Source: Candidatus Neomicrothrix sp. UBA2517 (lineage in GTDB: Bacteria; Actinomycetota; Acidimicrobiia; Acidimicrobiales; UBA8592). From it: 64,000 nt of DNA. The DNA lies in contig DDNP01000020.1 of NCBI GenBank assembly GCA_002341185.1, forward strand, positions 95,340 to 159,339, read 5' to 3'. Under the pieces are notes generated by a model. That model was given only the letters and a program-made list of their open reading frames with translations, was not told the origin of the DNA and made no database searches. Below, piece after piece: positions 34,425-42,724 of the stretch. A program made the position numbers and the translations under genes. The stretch's first letter is position 1. Every line of letters starts with the position of its first letter.

Positions 34425-34862
34425 ATGGCGAGTGTTTTTACTGACATCATTAACGGAAATCTTCCCTCACACGCTATTTGGCGTGATGAGAAGTGTGTTG
34501 CTTTCCTTTCCATCAACCCTATAAGTAACGGGCATTGTTTAGTAGTTCCTATTGCAGAGATTGATCATTGGATTGATCTCCCGCTAGACCTCGTTGAGCA
34601 CTTGATGCGGGTAGCGTCAATAATTGGGCATTCCCAAATGGAAATATTTGAGCCAAATCGAATCGGTCAAATGATTGCAGGATTCGAAGTTCCTCATACT
34701 CACCTTCACGTTATTCCCATAAATGATATGTCGGACATGGATTTTCGTAACGCAGAAGTTAGCGTTGACAAAAGTCACCTCGCGAAAAATGCGAAGTTAA
34801 TCAGGGCTTCACTTGTTAGATCCGGATTAACATCTACAGTTGAATCCTTTTCTATTCAATAG
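34425..34862 (+). CDS. HIT-family nucleotide-binding protein
   Basis: A 145-residue histidine-triad protein, likely a nucleotidyl hydrolase or transferase such as an adenosine 5'-monophosphoramidase. It begins FTDIINGNLPSHAIWRDEKC, typical for the family, includes SINPISNGHCLVVP, and has the triad text VPHTHLHVIPI, giving H-x-H-x-H. The length is typical. It is divergent from pgsA and overlaps the end of the DUF2079 gene by 11 bases. The exact substrate is unknown. Confidence 0.88.
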   Translation: MASVFTDIINGNLPSHAIWRDEKCVAFLSINPISNGHCLVVPIAEIDHWIDLPLDLVEHLMRVASIIGHSQMEIFEPNRIGQMIAGFEVPHTHLHVIPINDMSDMDFRNAEVSVDKSHLAKNAKLIRASLVRSGLTSTVESFSIQ

Positions 34863-36378
34863 TTTTTAGTCGTGCAGTTTCTGCTGCTTGAGGTGTCGCA
34901 TACACCTCAATACCCGACTTGTTGAAGACTTGGACGAACCTTTCAGAGACTTTAAGATCAGATTGAAAATCTAGAATATCGACCCCTGTCCAGGCCACCG
35001 GCACATCTGTCCTATCAAATATGAACCATTCAACGTTCCTGACAGCATCTTTAGCAAGTTGATCATCATAGTTATCTGGAATCTCAAACTCCCATAGCGC
35101 TACCCGTTCTGTGAGTAATGGTAGGAGCTTTGGCGCTGCACGTACGACAGCATCATCCGGCATTAGTTCTGCTACCTCCAGTCGTGCTTGATCTACAGGT
35201 TCTCTTTTTCCCCAATCCCATGGATCCTCGTAAGGTGAAGCTACTGAATTAGATATGAAAAAAACTGATGCTGTTATCAAAAGGGCGCCGATCACAGTCC
35301 TATCTACATTAACTCTCTGGACAATTACTCGACCTGTTTTTTGCAAAGCGAAAACCAAAGCGATGAACATGCACACGATAACTGGAACTCTTTGCCCTGA
35401 TTCAGCTAGCTCATCAGTCGGAACGTCGGCGGTTAGGTAGAGTGCGAACAATGGAAGTGCCGGCACTAGATATCTTGTAGCCACCATTGGAAGGAAAAGC
35501 AAAGGAGCAAGTAGAGCTACACCTACTTGAAAATTTGCCTCTGAGAATAGTTCGTTCATAAAGGTTAGCGGGTTGATAATAATTCCCCAGATGACGGCAA
35601 AAGGGTTACCCGTCCCGTATTGAGCGAACGCGTCCATGTGTGGGTATGCACCCCCGTTATATAAAGGCTGAATTCCTAGGATTGATATTATCGACCACGA
35701 TAGGCCGAAAGCGATCGATTGGTATCCGAGTCTTTTTTTCCCTTCAAGTAACCAGAGACCTCCAAAACCAGCTATGAGTAAACCTAGATCCGCCCGTGAT
35801 AATAAAGCTAGCGTTGCCATAAACCAATACTTATACTTCTTATCGCTATAAGCACACAACGTTAACGACATGATGGCGGGGATAGCAAATGTTTCAAGAC
35901 GGAATCCAGACAAGTTTAAAGAGTGGATAGCGCTATAGGAGCCGTAGATAGCGATGATCACCATACTTGTTCCAGCTCTTAGATCTCCGACATTCCTCGA
36001 TAAACGCCATATTGGCACTATTGCGAAAGATAGCGCAGCGGATTGAATGACGATTAAGGTGATCGCAGTAGGAAATATTGAAGTCAGCACAGCTATTGGA
36101 TATATAAGGAATCCACCTTGGCTTGCTAAATAATTCTGACCCAATAGTGATGATTCGGGAGTATATCCTTCACCTATTAACCAAACAGACTGCATTACCG
36201 ATGCTAAGTCAGCTGTTTGGGAAAGCTCGCGTGATTTAGCTAATGCTAGGAGGATAAAGATTGTCCAAACAATTGCCCCAGCTACCCAAGGAAATATCTT
36301 ATCAAAGAGGGAGCTTTCAAATCGAGCCTGCCAGCGTAGCAATCGGTACTCAAGTCTTTTCCGCCAGCTAATGCTCAT
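34852..36378 (-). CDS. DUF2079 family integral membrane protein
   Basis: A 508-residue protein with about ten or eleven membrane segments (for example VAGAIVWTIFILLALA, FLIYPIAVLTSIFPTAITLI and VIVCMFIALVFALQ) and a C-terminal soluble domain (about 385-508, ELMPDDAVVRAAPKLLPLLT, EVYATPQAAE). The ASVMQSVWLIGEG segment near residue 58-70 and the C-terminal domain fit DUF2079 proteins, which look like glycosyltransferase-related membrane proteins of unknown substrate. The start carries a basic segment (RKRLEYRLLRWQARF). No partner in the neighbourhood suggests its substrate. Confidence 0.8.
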   Translation of the reverse strand: MSISWRKRLEYRLLRWQARFESSLFDKIFPWVAGAIVWTIFILLALAKSRELSQTADLASVMQSVWLIGEGYTPESSLLGQNYLASQGGFLIYPIAVLTSIFPTAITLIVIQSAALSFAIVPIWRLSRNVGDLRAGTSMVIIAIYGSYSAIHSLNLSGFRLETFAIPAIMSLTLCAYSDKKYKYWFMATLALLSRADLGLLIAGFGGLWLLEGKKRLGYQSIAFGLSWSIISILGIQPLYNGGAYPHMDAFAQYGTGNPFAVIWGIIINPLTFMNELFSEANFQVGVALLAPLLFLPMVATRYLVPALPLFALYLTADVPTDELAESGQRVPVIVCMFIALVFALQKTGRVIVQRVNVDRTVIGALLITASVFFISNSVASPYEDPWDWGKREPVDQARLEVAELMPDDAVVRAAPKLLPLLTERVALWEFEIPDNYDDQLAKDAVRNVEWFIFDRTDVPVAWTGVDILDFQSDLKVSERFVQVFNKSGIEVYATPQAAETARLKTIE

Positions 36379-36563
36379 TGGATTAGCTTAACCCTTTGGG
36401 CGAATTTTAGTTTTGATTCATAATTTTTAGTTATTTAACCTCATAAAATTTTTCATTTCAGCTCATCCTTGCCATTGCCGAAACAGTTAATTGTGAGTAA
36501 ATAATACTCCCTATTGGATTCATAAATCGCAACTACTTCTCAAGTAATGTATAGATTAGGAAG

Positions 36564-37244
36564 ATGCCCTATGAAGTTGTCCTCTTTGACCTAGATTTTA
36601 CATTATTTGATTCAGAACGTTCCGAGCGTAAGGCTTTATCTGCAACATTTGCTGATTACGACATTGCGGTAAACTATGAAATTCTTGAAACATACAGAGA
36701 GTTCAATTCACAACTTTGGTCAGACTTCGAAGAAAAAAGAATAAAACTCATTGATCTCAGAACAGAGCGTTTTCGACGATTGTGCCGAAAATTGGGTTTT
36801 CAGATGAATCCCGGTGACTTAGCCGACACGTATGAAAAAAATCTGGGTAATTACGGAGCTCTATATGACGGAGCTGAAGAACTACTAATGTCAATGAAAG
36901 GTCAAAGTAAAGTAGGACTCATAACAAACGGTCTTGAATCAGTCCAGAAATCACGATTACACAATTACGACCTTCAAAAATATTTTGATGTAGTTCTGAT
37001 TTCCGGAGAATGTGGTCTATCTAAACCAGACCCAGCAATCTTTCAAATGTCATTAGACTTGTTGCATCATACAAATAAAAATTCTGTGATCATGATCGGT
37101 GATAGCCTTTCATCTGATGTCCAAGGAGCGACTAATTTTGGTATAGATTCCTGTTGGTTTAATCCGCATGGACTAGACAAGAATCCAATATATAATCCCA
37201 CATTCACAGTCCAGTCATTTGCGGATATCGAATCACTTTTCTAA
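36564..37244 (+). CDS. HAD hydrolase, YjjG-type nucleotidase
   Basis: A 226-residue HAD subclass I phosphatase. Motif I is VLFDLDFTLFDSE (two Asp, nucleophile at about residue 9), motif II GLITNGLESVQ, motif III with SGECGLSKPDPAIF, and motif IV MIGDSLSSDVQGA. LDFTLFDSE and the ITNGL segment resemble YjjG, a 5'-nucleotidase that can remove non-canonical pyrimidine nucleotides. The start ATG follows a 185-base AT-rich gap with no clear structure. It is convergent with another HAD gene 22 bases away. Confidence 0.82.
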   Translation: MPYEVVLFDLDFTLFDSERSERKALSATFADYDIAVNYEILETYREFNSQLWSDFEEKRIKLIDLRTERFRRLCRKLGFQMNPGDLADTYEKNLGNYGALYDGAEELLMSMKGQSKVGLITNGLESVQKSRLHNYDLQKYFDVVLISGECGLSKPDPAIFQMSLDLLHHTNKNSVIMIGDSLSSDVQGATNFGIDSCWFNPHGLDKNPIYNPTFTVQSFADIESLF

Positions 37245-37266
37245 AAATACTCTTACTTCGCTTCCT

Positions 37267-37905
37267 TTAGCAATTGAAATAGCGGAGTATATTTTTTGAC
37301 GTTTCTTCTGAAGTAGAAAATAACACTGATTTCATACCAGCACTTTCTGCTCCTATAACATTATGTGCAAGATCATCAATCATTAAGCAAGAAGTAGTAT
37401 CGAGCCCTAATTCCTTGGCTACCAGTTCATAGATCTTTAAATCAGGCTTTCGTAAACCAACTTTTGAGGAGTCAATAATACAATCAAAAACTTCAGTGTT
37501 GATAGTCTTTTCAATTACGGGCCAGAATTCTGGTACTGAATTCGTTAACAATGCAACTTTAATTCCCGAGGCTTTGAGATTTATAACCAGTTCTTCCATA
37601 ACTGGATCTGGTTCATTTATAGCATCAATAACCCAGGACTTGAAAAAATCTAGATTGAACAACAAATCATGTTCATCGAAGATTAGCTGCATTCTCTGCG
37701 CAAAAACTTCATTTAGTGGTTGAATACCACATTCGGCGTCGAACCATGGACTTTCAAAACTAGAACTATCACCAAAAAATAATTGCATGATGATCTCTTT
37801 CTCAGCTTTGTACTCAGCTGCAAGCATTTCTACTCGTCCAAAAGGCGACTTCGCCATCACTCCGCCGTAGTCAAAGACAGCGGCCTGAAGTTGGTTAGAA
37901 AACAC
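37267..37905 (-). CDS. HAD-superfamily hydrolase (HAD-IA)
   Basis: A HAD-IA phosphatase of about 212 residues. It begins AAVFDYGGVMAKS (motif I), then VALLTNSVPEF (motif II), SSKVGLRKPDLKIYE (motif III) and MIDDLAHNVIGAESAGM (motif IV). The start is uncertain: a longer frame reaches 38061 but would run into the divergent leuS gene and has no family support; GTG at 37905 or GTG at 37920 is likely. YGGV rather than DGTL is seen in the epoxide-hydrolase-N-like/phosphatase group. The substrate is unknown. Confidence 0.78.
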   Translation of the reverse strand: MFSNQLQAAVFDYGGVMAKSPFGRVEMLAAEYKAEKEIIMQLFFGDSSSFESPWFDAECGIQPLNEVFAQRMQLIFDEHDLLFNLDFFKSWVIDAINEPDPVMEELVINLKASGIKVALLTNSVPEFWPVIEKTINTEVFDCIIDSSKVGLRKPDLKIYELVAKELGLDTTSCLMIDDLAHNVIGAESAGMKSVLFSTSEETSKNILRYFNC

Positions 37906-37956
37906 TTTCTGATCATACACCGCATATTTCAGGGTGTTACACTCTATTCTGAAGCA

Positions 37957-40749
37957 ATGGATACTGGTCAAGCAAGTTACAAATTTCGCTATGATGCTCA
38001 TCTGGCCGACCAAATTGAACTCAAATGGCAAAGCAGGTGGGAAGAAGATGGAACATATCACGCTCCAAATCCTTCAGGAGCTTTAGCAGATTCATCCGGT
38101 CGTATTAAACTGCCAAAATTATTCATTATGGATATGTTCCCTTATCCTTCGGGAACAGGCTTACATGTAGGACACCCGTTAGGTTTTATCGGCACTGACG
38201 TGTATGCACGCTACAAGCGAATGACCGGCCATAATGTGCTCCACACTATGGGGTACGATGCCTTCGGGCTGCCAGCAGAAGAACATGCTCGCCAAACCGG
38301 ACAGCACCCTCGTGAGAATACAATCGCGAATATAAATAATATGCAAAAACAGCTTAAACGTTTGGGATTGGGACATGACCCAAGACGTTCTATAGCGACG
38401 ACAGATGTTGACTATTACAAATGGACTCAATGGATTTTTCTTCAATTATTTAACTCCTGGTACGATACTAAGAAAAATTGCGCCCGCCCAATAAGTGACT
38501 TGGAGTCTTTACTCGAAGAAGGGTCCATTATTTTAGAGAACGGCGAGACATGGTCTTCCAGTACTGACAGACGGAAGAAAGAAATTATTAACAGCTATCG
38601 TCTTGCGTATCTTGCAGAAGCACCTGTGAATTGGTGTCCTGCTTTAGGAACGGTTTTAGCTAACGAAGAAGTCACTATTGACGGAAGAAGTGAAAGAGGC
38701 AATCATCCTGTCTACCGAAGGCCACTTAAGCAATGGATGATGCGCATCACATCATATGCTGATCGATTACTTGAAGACCTTGAAACCCTTGACTGGAGTG
38801 ATGCAATAAAGACTATGCAAAGAAATTGGATTGGTAGAAGCGAAGGTGCTCTGATCAATTTCGATGCTGGCAGTCTAAAAATTCCTGTCTTCACTACGAG
38901 GCCCGATACTGTATTTGGAGCAACGTATCTTGTTATTGCTCCCGAACACCCCTTAGTTGATGAATTAGTGGGATCGGAATGGCCAAATGGAATCGAAATT
39001 AATTGGACCGGAGGTTTTGACGATCCGCAATCAGCAGTCCAAGCTTATCGATTAGAAAGCACTCAGAAATCTGATCTAGATAGGCAGGAGAATAAAGACA
39101 AAACGGGGGTTTTTCTAGGTACATATGCGAAAGTTCCAGTCGACGGACGCGAGATACCTATATTCATTTCTGACTACGTACTCATGGGGTATGGCACTGG
39201 TGCTATTATGGCAGTGCCCGGTCAGGACGAACGGGATTGGGAATTTGCCGAAGTTTTCGGATTAGACATCATACGGACAGTCCAACCACCAATTGAATGG
39301 GATGGGAATGCTTACACCGGTGATGGTCCATCAATCAATAGTGGCTTCCTAGATGGTTTACCTATTGCAGATGCAAAAACAACAATAATTAAATGGCTTG
39401 AAGAAAACAATCGAGGTAGTCGACAAGTATCGTACAAATTGCGAGATTGGTTATTTAGTCGACAGCGCTATTGGGGGGAACCCTTCCCTATCGTGTATGA
39501 CACTGATGGGCTTCCGGTTGCAGTACCGGTGAATATATTACCAGTTGAATTACCTGAACTAATTGATTGGGCTCCAAGATCATTGGATGAGAATAGCGAC
39601 CCAGAACCCCCGCTCGGTCGAGCTAGTGATTGGTCCACAACCGTCATTGACTTTGGCGATGGCGCTCAGGAATACGTTCGCGAGTTAAACACTATGCCTC
39701 AGTGGGCTGGATCATGTTGGTATTACCTTCGGTACCTTGACCCATTGAATAAGGAAGAGTTTGTAAGTGAAGAAATCGAAAAATATTGGATGTCTGGGGA
39801 AACAGGTGGCGTTGACTTATACGTTGGTGGCGTTGAGCATGCCGTATTGCATCTTCTATACAGCAGGTTCTGGCATAAAGTTCTGTACGACTTAGGATTT
39901 GTTAGCACTCCAGAACCCTTTCAGCGTTTATTCAATCAGGGATACATACAAGCTGCTGCTTATCAAGATGAGCGCGGCATGTACGTTGAGGCGACTGACG
40001 TTGTTGAAGTAGATTCAAAATTTATCCATAACGATGAAGAGGTTTATAGATCATTTGGGAAGATGGGTAAGTCATTAAAGAACTCTGTAACGCCAGATGA
40101 AATGTACGTAGAATACGGGGCAGATACTCTCCGCCTTTATGAGATGTTCATGGGACCGCTGGACCAAGATCGACCTTGGGAAACAAAATCGGTTGTTGGC
40201 TCTCTCCGTTTGATTCAGAGGGTTTGGCGGAATCTTGTAGATGAAATGAGCGGAGAAATAACAGTGATTGATATTATTCCTGATGAATCACTAAATCGAC
40301 TTCTCCATCAAACAATTAAAGCAGTTAATGACGATATGAATGACCTAAGATTCAACACTGCGATTGCGCGCATCACAGAACTAAATAACGAAATCACTAG
40401 ACTTGACTCCCCCACTCCTAAATCAGTTGCTGAATCTTTAGTACTCTTGCTAGCTCCTCTAACTCCTCATATCGCTGAGGAACTTTGGGAGAAATTAGGG
40501 CATAACGAGTCGGTTGTTTATGCGCAATTTCCTGTTGCAAACGAAACTTTCCTCGTGGAAGACATGATTGAGGTTCCTCTGCAAATCAACGGAAAACTTA
40601 AAAGTAAAATTTATATTGCATCTAGCTCCTCTGACGAAGAACTACACGAAGCTGCCCTAGCTGATGAAAAAATTAAGTCGCTTATTGAAGATAAAGAAAT
40701 ACGAAATGTGATAGTAGTTTCGGGGAAATTGATCAACTTCGTAATCTGA
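37957..40749 (+). CDS. leuS: Leucyl-tRNA synthetase
   Basis: A class I aminoacyl-tRNA synthetase of about 930 residues that charges tRNA-Leu. The HIGH motif is HVGH (residue about 70) in MFPYPSGTGLHVGHPLG, and the KMSKS motif reads KMGKS (about 702) in FGKMGKSLKN. The CP1 editing domain (TRPDTVFGATYLVIAPEHPL, GTGAIMAVPGQDERD) is present, so mischarged tRNA can be cleared. The anticodon-binding end is complete. The ATG at 37957 is chosen because MDTGQASYKFRYDAHLADQI starts the family core; in-frame starts further upstream overlap the divergent HAD gene. The selenoprotein gene follows 36 bases downstream. Confidence 0.95.
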   Translation: MDTGQASYKFRYDAHLADQIELKWQSRWEEDGTYHAPNPSGALADSSGRIKLPKLFIMDMFPYPSGTGLHVGHPLGFIGTDVYARYKRMTGHNVLHTMGYDAFGLPAEEHARQTGQHPRENTIANINNMQKQLKRLGLGHDPRRSIATTDVDYYKWTQWIFLQLFNSWYDTKKNCARPISDLESLLEEGSIILENGETWSSSTDRRKKEIINSYRLAYLAEAPVNWCPALGTVLANEEVTIDGRSERGNHPVYRRPLKQWMMRITSYADRLLEDLETLDWSDAIKTMQRNWIGRSEGALINFDAGSLKIPVFTTRPDTVFGATYLVIAPEHPLVDELVGSEWPNGIEINWTGGFDDPQSAVQAYRLESTQKSDLDRQENKDKTGVFLGTYAKVPVDGREIPIFISDYVLMGYGTGAIMAVPGQDERDWEFAEVFGLDIIRTVQPPIEWDGNAYTGDGPSINSGFLDGLPIADAKTTIIKWLEENNRGSRQVSYKLRDWLFSRQRYWGEPFPIVYDTDGLPVAVPVNILPVELPELIDWAPRSLDENSDPEPPLGRASDWSTTVIDFGDGAQEYVRELNTMPQWAGSCWYYLRYLDPLNKEEFVSEEIEKYWMSGETGGVDLYVGGVEHAVLHLLYSRFWHKVLYDLGFVSTPEPFQRLFNQGYIQAAAYQDERGMYVEATDVVEVDSKFIHNDEEVYRSFGKMGKSLKNSVTPDEMYVEYGADTLRLYEMFMGPLDQDRPWETKSVVGSLRLIQRVWRNLVDEMSGEITVIDIIPDESLNRLLHQTIKAVNDDMNDLRFNTAIARITELNNEITRLDSPTPKSVAESLVLLLAPLTPHIAEELWEKLGHNESVVYAQFPVANETFLVEDMIEVPLQINGKLKSKIYIASSSSDEELHEAALADEKIKSLIEDKEIRNVIVVSGKLINFVI

Positions 40750-40785
40750 GTGTATCCATGCTGATGAATAGAGTAATGTTTTTCT

Positions 40786-41673
40786 ATGGGAAGGGAAGAT
40801 CGTTCTGGTTTATTTGAAACGAATGCGGAACTGGGGTTAAGGTTTGGTGATCTCTACGGTGAATTTTGGTGTAGCGGTCAAATTGACCAAGAATTGAAAG
40901 AAATATTACGACTGCGAAATGCCCGAATAACAGATTGTGGTTATTGAAAGAATGTAAGATTCTCACTCGCCCGTGAGGCGGGTCTTACTGAATATGATAC
41001 CTCGAAGATAACAGATGATTGGGCTACCGAGGATCTGCCCGAAAGATGGAATTTAGCGTTGAGTTTAGCTGATTGCATTATAAAAAGCCCACAAACTTCA
41101 AGGGATGAATTTCAAAATAAATCAGCGGCTTATTTTAACCTCGCTGAGATCACAGAACTTTCTCTAGGCGTTGCTTTATTCCATGGTTTCTCGAAGATGC
41201 TGATATGCCTTGGGAGAGAACCTAAAGAGATGGAAACTACTATCATTCAGACACCTACAGCGCCTGCTGTTTCTCTTTCTAAAGAATTCGAGAATGGCAA
41301 TCCTATGCATGTAATATTGTCCCCGATGCCGAACCTCCGGGATAGGTGGCTTGATCTTGAAAATTCACTATGGAAGAACTGTTCTTATCCAACAGAGAAG
41401 CTAAGGGTTGTTCGTTACCGGCTATCAGAATTACTGTCGATTCCGCAGACCTACTCCGACTATTATGAAACTGTAGATATAGACCTTGAATCGGATAGAC
41501 TCGCAGATCAATTTTTTTATGATGTTCGGTCGTTTACTGACGATCAACGTAATAAAATTGTTCGCGATTATGGATTAACTGGCTTAGTTGACCTTATGGT
41601 CTGCCTAGCGCTTTATGATGGGGCTTTCAGACTAATCTCAATGCTGGGCTATTTGGAGAATCCGTTTGAATAG
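40786..41673 (+). CDS. Carboxymuconolactone decarboxylase/AhpD-like selenoprotein (in-frame UGA = selenocysteine, CxxU)
   Basis: The reading frame runs from ATG at 40786 to a stop at 41671-41673, 295 residues, interrupted only by TGA at 40945-40947 (codon 54). The first 53 residues are a normal CMD/AhpD start (GLRFGDLYGEFW, IDQELKEILRLRNARITD) and end C51-G-Y, so the TGA is at the second position of the CxxC redox motif. After the TGA the frame continues with the family text KNVRFSLAREAGLTE, RWNLALSLADCII, AEITELSLGVALFHGF, then a second, degenerate CMD-like half (RLADQFFYDVRSF ... LYDGAFRLISMLG). The TGA is followed by a SECIS-like hairpin. TGA is a normal stop in other genes here (leuS, 27484). 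It is probably a redox enzyme that reduces peroxides or disulfides. An assembly error is the main alternative. Confidence 0.85.
40948..40988 (+). promoter_or_regulatory. Predicted bacterial SECIS element after the in-frame UGA
   Basis: Directly downstream of TGA (40945-40947) the RNA can form a two-part stem. The outer stem is GTAAGA (40954-40959) with TCTTAC (40983-40988), six pairs; the inner stem is CTCGCC (40966-40971) with GGCGGG (40977-40982), six pairs including one G-U; the loop is CGTGA (40972-40976). A 6-base bulge (40960-40965) lies on the 5' side. The loop begins 24 bases after the UGA and contains GU, as required for SelB recognition in bacteria. Spacing and loop fit the bacterial SECIS rules well. 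Confidence 0.78.
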
Positions 41674-42338
41674 ACAACACAATATTTCCCACCGATCTGA
41701 GAAGCATATATCTCGCTAAGCCCACGGGAACATGACTCGCCTGCCTTAATTCTTTCCCAAACTTTAGCATCATGTCGACCGTCACATAAGACGTCCTCAT
41801 AGACAGACCCATAAATCGCAATGCACTTGAGGGGAGTCGCTTCTTCAGTGGCGGGAACATATTGATTAGACGGATTAGAAGTTTCAGAACTTCCTGTTAT
41901 CAAGAGCCCAACAATTAGAACGCTGATAACAGTTACGAAGAGCAGAGTCAAGGGAATTGGCTTCATCAGTTTGGCGATACCTCTAATCTCCATTTCATCT
42001 TTGGTGGCGAACTCAGGCCCTTTTCTTTTTATCGAATCACCCCTAGCCGTGTATTCTTCAGAAATGTCCTGATATGTGAAACCTTGAGTGCTGGAATCTT
42101 TGGGTTGTACCAGAGTCTGGTCGTATACTTTCCGCTTCGCTTCGTCGGATATTGTTCCCCAAGCGATATTAAGTTCTTGCATTTCTCGCGAACGTTTATC
42201 CGCTTCTTTCTTTGATAAACCACGATTGTTGTCGGGATGCAACACTCTTGCTCTCTTAAGGTAAGCTTTTTTGATTTGTGTCACTTCCGCTATGGGGTCC
42301 ACACCAAGGACTTCATAATGAGTCTTTTTGAGAGGCAA
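41649..42338 (-). CDS. Membrane-anchored J-domain (DnaJ-like) protein
   Basis: A 229-residue protein. An N-terminal J domain (about 5-75) has HYEVLGVDPIAEVTQIKKAY, the HPD motif in RVLHPDNN, and the DnaJ helix IV text SREMQELNIAWGTISDEAK. A linker leads to one membrane segment at about 131-149 (IPLTLLFVTVISVLIVGLLI), then a C-terminal domain with four Cys (CIAIYGSVYEDVLC and further) on the far side. It may recruit DnaK to the membrane. The start is TTG at 42338. It overlaps the selenoprotein gene end by 25 bases on the opposite strand. Confidence 0.78.
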   Translation of the reverse strand: MPLKKTHYEVLGVDPIAEVTQIKKAYLKRARVLHPDNNRGLSKKEADKRSREMQELNIAWGTISDEAKRKVYDQTLVQPKDSSTQGFTYQDISEEYTARGDSIKRKGPEFATKDEMEIRGIAKLMKPIPLTLLFVTVISVLIVGLLITGSSETSNPSNQYVPATEEATPLKCIAIYGSVYEDVLCDGRHDAKVWERIKAGESCSRGLSEIYASQIGGKYCVVYSNGFSK

Positions 42339-42405
42339 TGTCCTACCTTTTCTGAAATGCTTGTATTATTCCAGTCTATTCAATCTTTTCGGGAGGTTCA
42401 TAACC

Positions 42406-42723
42406 ATGAGTTATCTTGTTTTCTGCGAGAGATGTGGTGAGGATGATAATCTCGTTGGAATCAAAGACGAGACTGGTATTTTAGTTGAGTGTCAAACTTG
42501 TGGTTTATTGTGGAAAAGAAATTTACAACCCAAATGCGAGAAATGTTTCTCTTCAGATGTTTATCCAGCTTTCGAGGCAGTTGTACTAAAGTCCCGTGGA
42601 ACCCAATTATCAGTAGAAAGCTCGAAACTGATTTACCTATGCGAACATTGTGATATTGGAAGACTTAAAGAGTACCAGCAAAGCAACTCTCCTATCATGC
42701 CTAGAGAGCTACCTAATTCTTGA
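42406..42723 (+). CDS. Small multi-CxxC zinc-ribbon-like protein, unknown function
   Basis: A 105-residue protein with four CxxC pairs: CERC, CQTC, CEKC and CEHC, the pattern of two zinc-ribbon or rubredoxin-like knuckles. It has no signal peptide or membrane segment. I chose ATG at 42406 because GGGAGG lies ten bases before it; a longer in-frame version from 42328 has none. It is divergent from the J-domain gene, facing murF, with its stop 1 base from the murF stop. Function unknown; a metal-binding or protein-binding role is likely. Confidence 0.6.
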   Translation: MSYLVFCERCGEDDNLVGIKDETGILVECQTCGLLWKRNLQPKCEKCFSSDVYPAFEAVVLKSRGTQLSVESSKLIYLCEHCDIGRLKEYQQSNSPIMPRELPNS

Positions 42724-42724
42724 T

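Noticed and set aside
37783..37956. leuS extended upstream to 37783
   Set aside because: The extra 58 residues are antisense to the divergent HAD gene and do not look like LeuS; ATG 37957 starts the family text.
40945..40947. TGA read as Trp (alternative genetic code)
   Set aside because: TGA ends several ordinary genes in the window (for example leuS and the SDR ending at 27484), and Trp would not fit the CxxC site.
41059..41673. Separate 204-residue gene starting at 41059
   Set aside because: There is no ribosome binding site and the upstream codons in the same frame encode the missing CMD N-terminal half across the TGA, so it is the 3' part of the selenoprotein gene.
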